Under the pieces are notes generated by a model. It was not told the origin of the DNA, did not search any database, and worked only from the letters and a program-made list of their open reading frames with translations. Made by a program: the position numbers and the translations under genes. Positions 58,561 through 64,000 of a DNA stretch of 64,000 bases are shown here, piece by piece. The stretch is taken from positions 32,751 to 96,750 of the forward strand of contig NZ_JARPUS010000016.1 in the NCBI RefSeq assembly GCF_029537485.1, written 5' to 3'. Position 1 is the first letter of the stretch; each line of letters starts with the position of its first letter. The DNA is from Pseudomonas sp. GOM6 (GTDB lineage: Bacteria; Pseudomonadota; Gammaproteobacteria; Pseudomonadales; Pseudomonadaceae).

Positions 58561-59463
58561 GTGAATATCTCGACCTTCGACCTCAACCTGCTGCGCGTGC
58601 TCGATGCCCTGTTGCGTGAGCGCAATGTGTCGCGGGCCGCCGAGCGCCTGGCGCTGAGCCAGCCGGCGGTTAGCAATGCGCTGGGTCGCCTGCGCGATCT
58701 GCTCGACGATCCGCTGCTGGTCCGCGTGGGGCGGGCCATGCAGCCAACGCCGCGGGCCCTGGAGCTGGAAGGACCGATTCGCGCGGCGCTGCGGCAGATC
58801 GAGGAAAGCCTGAGCGAAGGTACGCGCTTCGACCCGGCGCACAGCCGCCAGCGTTTCACCATCGCCATGACCGACTATGCCGAGATGCTGCTGATGCCGC
58901 GCCTGCTGCCGCGCCTGGCTGAGCAGGCACCCGGCGTGCGCCTGGATGTGCGTCACCTGACGCCGCGTCTACCGGCCGAAGCCCTGGAGAAGGGGGAGCT
59001 GGATCTGGTGCTGGGTCGTTTCGAGGCACTGCCCCCGCGTTTTACCGGCAGTCGCTGGATGAGCGAGACGCTGCAGGTAGTGGCCTGCAAGGGGCATCCA
59101 CAGCTGCGTCAGGGCCTCGACCTGCAGCGCTTTCTCGAACTTCGTCACCTGTGGGTGCACGGCGGGCAGACGCGCGGCATGGTCGAACAGTGGCTGGGCG
59201 AGCAGGGCCTGGTCCGGGAGATCGTCTACAGCACGCCGAACTACCTGCAGGCCGCACACATTGCCGCCGGCAGTGAGCTGGTGGCCGTACTGCCGACCCG
59301 TCTGGCGCAGTATTTCGCCGGCCTTCTGCCGCTGCAACTGTTCGACCTGCCCTTCGAGCTGGGGCCTTTTCATCTGGATGTGGTCAGCCTGGAGTTGCGC
59401 CAGCGTGATGTCCCCCTGCAGTGGCTGGTGGGTGAGATCATCGCGCTGGGCGATAGTGCGTGA
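58561..59463 (+). CDS. LysR family transcriptional regulator
   Basis: A 300-residue LysR protein. DNA-binding part: LRVLDALLRERNVSRAAERLALSQPAVSNALGRLRDLLDDPLLVR, of the NodD/PcaQ-like subgroup. The start is GTG at 58561, giving MNISTFDLNLLRVLD. It is divergent from the acyl-CoA cluster, sharing a 95-bp AT-rich gap, so it probably controls that cluster. The effector may be an acyl-CoA or fatty acid. Confidence 0.92.
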   Translation: MNISTFDLNLLRVLDALLRERNVSRAAERLALSQPAVSNALGRLRDLLDDPLLVRVGRAMQPTPRALELEGPIRAALRQIEESLSEGTRFDPAHSRQRFTIAMTDYAEMLLMPRLLPRLAEQAPGVRLDVRHLTPRLPAEALEKGELDLVLGRFEALPPRFTGSRWMSETLQVVACKGHPQLRQGLDLQRFLELRHLWVHGGQTRGMVEQWLGEQGLVREIVYSTPNYLQAAHIAAGSELVAVLPTRLAQYFAGLLPLQLFDLPFELGPFHLDVVSLELRQRDVPLQWLVGEIIALGDSA

Positions 59464-59546
59464 GCCTCGGCGCTGTCCGTAGCGGGTTGCGCATGAACGG
59501 TGGTCGTGGTGCCATCACGGCTGCATATAACAAAGGAAAAAACGCC

Positions 59547-60854
59547 ATGCATGCTCCTGTACTCCTCTCCGGTCTGTTGGCCGCCGTCTGTCTGGCTGGC
59601 TGCAACGAGGGTTCGAAGATGGCCATCGAGCAGGGCTATGGCCCACAGCCGAAACTGCCGGCGCCCAGCGAAGGGCTGCTGCCCACCGTCAACATTGCAC
59701 CGGCCGTGGGCTGGCCCGAGGGGCGCCAGCCGACGGCAGCCCCTGGCACCGAGGTCAACGCCTTCGCCGGTGAGCTGGATCATCCGCGCTGGCTGTACGT
59801 GCTGCCCAACGGCGACGTGCTGGTGGCCGAAAGCAATGCACCGGCCCGCGAGAGCCGTGGCCTGAAGGACTGGATCGCCGGCAAGATCATGGCCAAGGCC
59901 GGGGCGGGTGTGCCCAGCGCCGACCGCATCAGCCTGCTGCGCGATGCCGATCAGGATGGCGTCGCCGAAACGCGCACGGTCTTCCTCGACCAGCTGCATT
60001 CGCCGTTTGGCATGGCGTTGGTGGGTGATCAACTGTACGTCGCCAATGCCGATGCGCTGGTGCGCTTCCCCTACCAGGAGGGCCAGACCCGCATCACGGC
60101 CAGCGGCGAGACAGTCACCGACCTGCCGGCGGGCCTCAACCACCATTGGACCAAGAACGTCATTGCCAGTCCTGATGGACGCAAGCTGTATGTCACGGTC
60201 GGCTCCAACAGCAATGTCGGCGAGAACGGCATGGATATCGAGGAGGGGCGTGCGGCGATCTGGGAAGTCGATCCGGCCAGCGGCGACAAGCGCCTCTTCG
60301 CCAGCGGTCTGCGCAATCCCAACGGCCTGGCCTGGGAGCCGGTGAGCGGCAAGTTGTGGACATCGGTCAATGAGCGTGACGAGCTGGGCGACGACCTGGT
60401 GCCCGACTACATCACCTCGGTGCAGGACGGCGGTTTCTATGGCTGGCCCTACAGCTATTTCGGCCAGCACGTCGATGAGCGGGTGCAGCCGCAGCGGCCC
60501 GATCTGGTCGCCAAGGCACTGGTGCCGGATTACGCCCTGGGCTCGCACACCGCCTCGCTGGGCATTGCCTTCGCCGAACAGGCGCAGCTGCCACCATTCA
60601 AGGAGGGGATGTTCATCGGCCAGCACGGCTCGTGGAACCGCAAGCCGCACAGTGGCTACAAGGTGATCTTCGTACCCTTCAAGAACGGCAAGCCCGACGG
60701 CATGCCGCAGGATGTGCTGACCGGCTTCCTCGACGAGGACGAACAGGCGCTGGGGCGCCCGGTGGGCGTGGTCGTCGACAGCCAGGGCGCACTGCTGGTG
60801 GCGGATGATGTCGGCAACCTGATCTGGCGGGTCAGCGCCAAAGCCGATGAGTAA
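59547..60854 (+). CDS. PQQ/sorbosone dehydrogenase-like beta-propeller lipoprotein
   Basis: A 435-residue lipoprotein with lipobox LAGC (Cys19) after MHAPVLLSGLLAAVCLAG. The propeller belongs to the glucose/sorbosone dehydrogenase superfamily: LDHPRWLYVLPNGDVLVAES, HSPFGMALVGDQLYVANADALVRF, LNHHWTKNVIASPDGRKLYVTVGSNSN and FIGQHGSWNRKPHSGYKVIFVP. AAAGGA precedes the ATG. Its stop overlaps the PqqU-like receptor start by eight bases, so the two are an operon. Catalysis with PQQ is inferred from family and context. Confidence 0.88.
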   Translation: MHAPVLLSGLLAAVCLAGCNEGSKMAIEQGYGPQPKLPAPSEGLLPTVNIAPAVGWPEGRQPTAAPGTEVNAFAGELDHPRWLYVLPNGDVLVAESNAPARESRGLKDWIAGKIMAKAGAGVPSADRISLLRDADQDGVAETRTVFLDQLHSPFGMALVGDQLYVANADALVRFPYQEGQTRITASGETVTDLPAGLNHHWTKNVIASPDGRKLYVTVGSNSNVGENGMDIEEGRAAIWEVDPASGDKRLFASGLRNPNGLAWEPVSGKLWTSVNERDELGDDLVPDYITSVQDGGFYGWPYSYFGQHVDERVQPQRPDLVAKALVPDYALGSHTASLGIAFAEQAQLPPFKEGMFIGQHGSWNRKPHSGYKVIFVPFKNGKPDGMPQDVLTGFLDEDEQALGRPVGVVVDSQGALLVADDVGNLIWRVSAKADE

Positions 60855-62922
60855 GCCGGTGTCGCGCTGGTTGCCTGGGCTGCTACTGCTGCCGGGGCCG
60901 TTGTGGGCCGCCGAGGTGCTGCTGCTCGAACCCTCGGTGATCACCGGCTCGCGCAGTGCCGAGCGCAGCTTCGACCTGCCGTTCTCGGTCGACAGCCTGG
61001 ACCGCACCACCCTCAGCGAAGGGCAGCCGGGGATCAATGCCTCGGAAGTGCTGCAGCGGGTGCCGGGGCTGGTGGTGCAGAACCGGCAGAACTACGCCCA
61101 GGACCTGCAGGTCTCGTCGCGCGGCTTCGGCGCCCGCGCCACGTTCGGTGTGCGTGGCATCAAGCTGATTGCCGACGGCATTCCGGCCAGTACGCCGGAC
61201 GGCCAGGGCCAGCTGGCGACGTTCGACCTGGACAGCGCCGAGCGTATCGAAGTGTTGCGCGGGCCGATGGCGACCCTCTATGGCAGCAATGCCGGCGGCG
61301 TGATCCAGCTGTTTTCCCGCGATGGCGAGGGCCCGCCGCAGGTGGCGGCCGGCACGGCCTGGGGCAGCGATGGCCTGGAGCGCCAGCGGCTGAGTGCCGA
61401 GGGCGGCAATCAGTGGGGCGGTTTTGTTCTCGATACCTCGCGGCTGGATACCGACGGCTACCGCGACCACAGCTCGGCGCGGCGCGAGCAGAGCTTCGCC
61501 AAGCTGACCCTGCACCCGGACGACGCCACGCGCCTGGCCCTGAGTTTCAGTGACTTCAATCAGCAGAGCGATGACCCCCTCGGCCTGACCTGGGACGCTT
61601 ATCAGGCCGACCCGCGCTCGACGCCGGCGGTGGCCGAGCTGTTCGATACGCGCAAGAGCATCGACCAGCAGCAGGTGGGGCTGAACTTCGAGCGCCAGTT
61701 CGACATGGGCACGCTGCAGAGCACGCTGTACAGCGGTACTCGGCGGGTGGTGCAGTACCAGTCGATTCCGGTGGCGGTGCAGAGCAACCCGACCCAGGCG
61801 GGTGGGGTGATCGATTTCGAGCGGACCTTTCACGGCGGCAGCCTGCGCTGGCTGCAGCCGGTCGCGGCGCTGCCGGGCGAGTTCGAGTGGATCGTCGGGC
61901 TGGACTATGACGCCAGCGAGGATGACCGCCAGGGCTACGAGAACTTTGTCGGCAGCCAGTTGGGCGTCAAGGGCCGCCTGCGGCGTGACGAAATCGATAC
62001 GGTGACCAGCCTCGACCCCTACCTGCAGGCCAACTGGCGTCTTGGCGACTGGTCCCTGCAGGCGGGGCTGCGGCACAACCACGTCGAAGTGGAGGTCGAC
62101 GACCACTACCTCAGCAACGGTGACGACAGCGGGCGGCGCACCTACCAGCAGACCACGCCTGCCGTTGGCGTGCTGTACGCCTTCACGCCCGCGCTGCACG
62201 GCTACTTCAGCGTTGGCCAGGGCTTTGAGACGCCGACCCTGACCGAGCTGGCCTATTCGCCGAATGCCGGCGGCTTCAACCTGGAACTCGATGCCGCCAC
62301 CAGCCTCCAGTACGAGCTCGGCCTCAAGGCGCAGTTTGGCGAGGCGACGCGCCTGAACGCCGCGCTGTTCCAGATCGAAACCGACGATGAGCTGGTGGTG
62401 GCCAGCTCGACCGGTGGGCGCAGCACCTACCAGAACGCGGCGCAGACCCTGCGCCGCGGCTTCGAGCTGAGCCTGCAGCAGCAGTGGAGCGAGCAGTGGA
62501 GCAGCAGCCTTGCCTACACCTACCTGCAGGCCACCTACGATGGCGATTTCAGCAGCGCCGGGCGGCCCATCGAGGCGGGCAATCGCCTGCCGGGCGTACC
62601 CGCCACCAGCCTGTTCGGCGAGCTGCTCTGGCGCCCGAGCGACACCCTCTCCACCGCCCTGGAGGGGCTGTACCGCAGCAAGGTCTATGTCGAGGACAGC
62701 AATCAGCAGCGCGCCGCGCCGGGCTACGCGCTGTTCAACTGGCGCCTGCGCCACGAGCATGTCCTGCAGCAGTGGACCTTTGGTCAGACCCTGCGGGTGG
62801 ATAACCTGCTGGACCGCGACTACATCGGCTCGGTGATCGTGGCCGAGGGCAACGGTCGTTACTACGAGCCGGCACCGGGGCGTAACTGGTATGTCGGGGC
62901 CGACCTGGCCTACCGTTTCTGA
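60847..62922 (+). CDS. pqqU: TonB-dependent receptor, PqqU (YncD)-like
   Basis: A 691-residue outer-membrane receptor with a signal peptide (cut near LWA-AEV). The plug and barrel align closely with E. coli YncD from memory: QNRQNYAQDLQVSSRGFGARATFGVRGIKL, ADGIPASTPDGQGQ, GLTWDAYQADPRSTPAVAELFDTRKSIDQ, QYQSIPVA with NPTQAGGVI, GYENFVGSQ, and GSVIVAEGNGRYYEPAPGRN at the C-terminus. YncD (PqqU) imports pyrroloquinoline quinone. The eight-base overlap with a PQQ-type dehydrogenase gene supports the same ligand here. Confidence 0.92.
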   Translation: MSKPVSRWLPGLLLLPGPLWAAEVLLLEPSVITGSRSAERSFDLPFSVDSLDRTTLSEGQPGINASEVLQRVPGLVVQNRQNYAQDLQVSSRGFGARATFGVRGIKLIADGIPASTPDGQGQLATFDLDSAERIEVLRGPMATLYGSNAGGVIQLFSRDGEGPPQVAAGTAWGSDGLERQRLSAEGGNQWGGFVLDTSRLDTDGYRDHSSARREQSFAKLTLHPDDATRLALSFSDFNQQSDDPLGLTWDAYQADPRSTPAVAELFDTRKSIDQQQVGLNFERQFDMGTLQSTLYSGTRRVVQYQSIPVAVQSNPTQAGGVIDFERTFHGGSLRWLQPVAALPGEFEWIVGLDYDASEDDRQGYENFVGSQLGVKGRLRRDEIDTVTSLDPYLQANWRLGDWSLQAGLRHNHVEVEVDDHYLSNGDDSGRRTYQQTTPAVGVLYAFTPALHGYFSVGQGFETPTLTELAYSPNAGGFNLELDAATSLQYELGLKAQFGEATRLNAALFQIETDDELVVASSTGGRSTYQNAAQTLRRGFELSLQQQWSEQWSSSLAYTYLQATYDGDFSSAGRPIEAGNRLPGVPATSLFGELLWRPSDTLSTALEGLYRSKVYVEDSNQQRAAPGYALFNWRLRHEHVLQQWTFGQTLRVDNLLDRDYIGSVIVAEGNGRYYEPAPGRNWYVGADLAYRF

Positions 62923-63027
62923 GCAGCTGCTCGGGATCGGGCGCCTGGTTTTCAGCGCGCTGGCGGGGGCCCGTTGCTCCCCTGTTCCAGCGAGGCCGAT
63001 CACTTCCGCTAGGAAAGGGCCGTTGTC

Positions 63028-63980
63028 TCAGGGCGTCCTTGACCTGGCCGGTGCAGGGCCTGCCCGGTTAATGTCGGCGGCACGATCCGCCCGGTTGCCC
63101 AGGTACCAGCCGAGCATGGCCCATACCGCAGCACAGCCGGCGCCGACCAGCGCTATCAGCACGGCGCCCTGGCCGAGGGTGTCGAGCAGGCTCTTGGCCC
63201 AGCCGCTGAGTGCATCACCACCGCGGTAGACCACGGTGTCGATGAAGTTCTTCGCCTTGTACTTGGTTTCGGCATCGAGCGGGGCGAACAGCATCTCGCG
63301 GCCGGGGCGGACAAAGGCATATTCGCCGATGCGCCGCACGATCATCAGCCCCGCCAGTACCGCGAAGGTCGGCGCCAGGGCCAGGCCGACGAAGCCCAGG
63401 CACATCAGCAGCGGGACGGCCGTCAGCAGCATGCGGATGCCCAGGTGCTGGGCAACCCGCCCGGTGATGAACAGCTGGCTGGCCAGTGCGCCGGCCTGCA
63501 CGACGAAATCGATGCTGGCAAAGACTCTGACCTGGGCGTTGCGCTCGGGAAACAGTTCGGCCACCAGACGCGCCTGCTCGAAGTAGAGAAAGGTGCTTAC
63601 CGTCGCCAGCAATACCACGAATGCCGCCACGCCGAGCAGGTAAGGCGAATGCAGCACCCGGGTCAGTCCGCTGAAGGGATTGCCCGGCACCGGGTGGCGC
63701 GGATTTTCGCTGGGGGCGGCGCCTGGCCGTCCAGCCCCGCACCGCTCTCGCCAGGCCATCAGCCCGTGTTTGAGCCACAGGGCCAGCCCCAACAAAAGGG
63801 TGGTCAGCAGGATCAGCCCCGCAGCGTCCAGCTGCGCGATCAGCAGAGCGCTGAGCGCCGGCCCACTCAAACCGCCCAGACTGGCGCCGGCGGCGATAAA
63901 GGCAAACAGGCGCTTGGCCTGCAGTATGTCGAACACATCGGCCATCAGGCTCCAGGCCAGCGAGACGACGAACAGGTTGT
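63028..63980 (-). CDS. MFS-type / nucleotide-transporter-like membrane protein, truncated at the contig end
   Basis: The natural sequence covers the C-terminal 317 residues of a membrane protein. The frame continues past ATG 63945 into NLFVVSLAWSLMADVFD, so the N-terminus lies beyond the right edge. Features are SLMADVFDILQAKRLFAFIAAGASLGGLSGPALSALL, typical of Npt1/Npt2-like NTP/NTP-exchange or MFS transporters in Pseudomonas, and several hydrophobic helices. The last 20 bases of the window are adapter and were left out. Confidence 0.82.
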
Positions 63981-64000
63981 AGATCGGAAGAGCGTCGTGT
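63981..64000. other. Illumina TruSeq adapter remnant at the contig end
   Basis: The 20-base sequence AGATCGGAAGAGCGTCGTGT is identical to the start of the TruSeq adapter read-through (reverse complement of the read-1 primer end). It directly follows a natural reading frame, which stops making sense at this junction. It is an assembly artefact. Confidence 0.96.

Noticed and set aside
60883..63003. 706-residue frame antisense to the TonB receptor
   Set aside because: It mirrors the receptor's codon bias and has no domain; the forward strand matches YncD/PqqU throughout.

Overview
This window is a stretch of bacterial chromosome that reads as Pseudomonas. It is GC-rich with dense, strongly GC3-biased genes. 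It carries Pseudomonas-type REP palindromes based on GTGGGAGCGGCTTTAGCCGCGAT, an OprP/OprO-type phosphate porin, a bauR/bauA/mmsA beta-alanine block, and several gene blocks whose order I remember from P. aeruginosa PAO1. The last 20 bases (63981-64000) match an Illumina TruSeq adapter, so the right edge is a contig end with uncut adapter and not natural DNA.

Layout. 1-14.1 kb: the 3' part of the RNA helicase gene hrpA, a DUF3087 membrane protein, a serine hydrolase, VF530, an AT-richer orphan membrane protein, a SulP transporter, GST, HIT protein, small secreted proteins, an orphan periplasmic binding protein, LysR, an AhpD-like protein and two LysE exporters. 14.5-20.5 kb, the most interesting region: a beta-ketoacyl synthase III, an ECF sigma factor with a zinc-binding anti-sigma factor, and a metallophore RiPP operon. 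That operon has a Cys-rich precursor with six EG(K/S)CG motifs, an MNIO (DUF692) enzyme, a DUF2063 partner and a DoxX membrane protein. A clear ECF-type promoter (TGTAAC-N16-CGTCTA) precedes the precursor. A phosphate porin with a good Pho box follows.

20.6-39 kb: housekeeping and accessory genes, including ppiA, azoR, rarD, the queuosine-precursor transporter yhhQ under a compact preQ1-I riboswitch, a DEAD-box helicase, an rRNA-type pseudouridine synthase, a PQQ-type sugar dehydrogenase, an LtaS-like sulfatase and an S1-domain protein. 39-46 kb: a RutR/PydR-like TetR regulator and the beta-alanine catabolic block (bauR divergent from bauA, then mmsA/bauC and a glutamine-amidotransferase hydrolase). 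45.9-48 kb: an AT-rich probable acquired gene (NYN-LOTUS-cold-shock fusion) beside a ~0.7 kb intergenic element with inverted-repeat ends.

48-59.5 kb: lipoproteins, a further orphan binding protein, yjdM, and a reverse-strand acyl-CoA degradation cluster (3-hydroxyacyl-CoA dehydrogenase, acyl-CoA dehydrogenase, esterase, iron alcohol dehydrogenase, thioesterase, thiolase) with a divergent LysR gene. 59.5-62.9 kb: an overlapping gene pair, a PQQ/sorbosone-dehydrogenase-like lipoprotein and a TonB receptor closely resembling PqqU (YncD), the PQQ importer. The window ends in a truncated major-facilitator or nucleotide-transporter-like gene. No rRNA, tRNA, CRISPR array or complete insertion sequence was seen.
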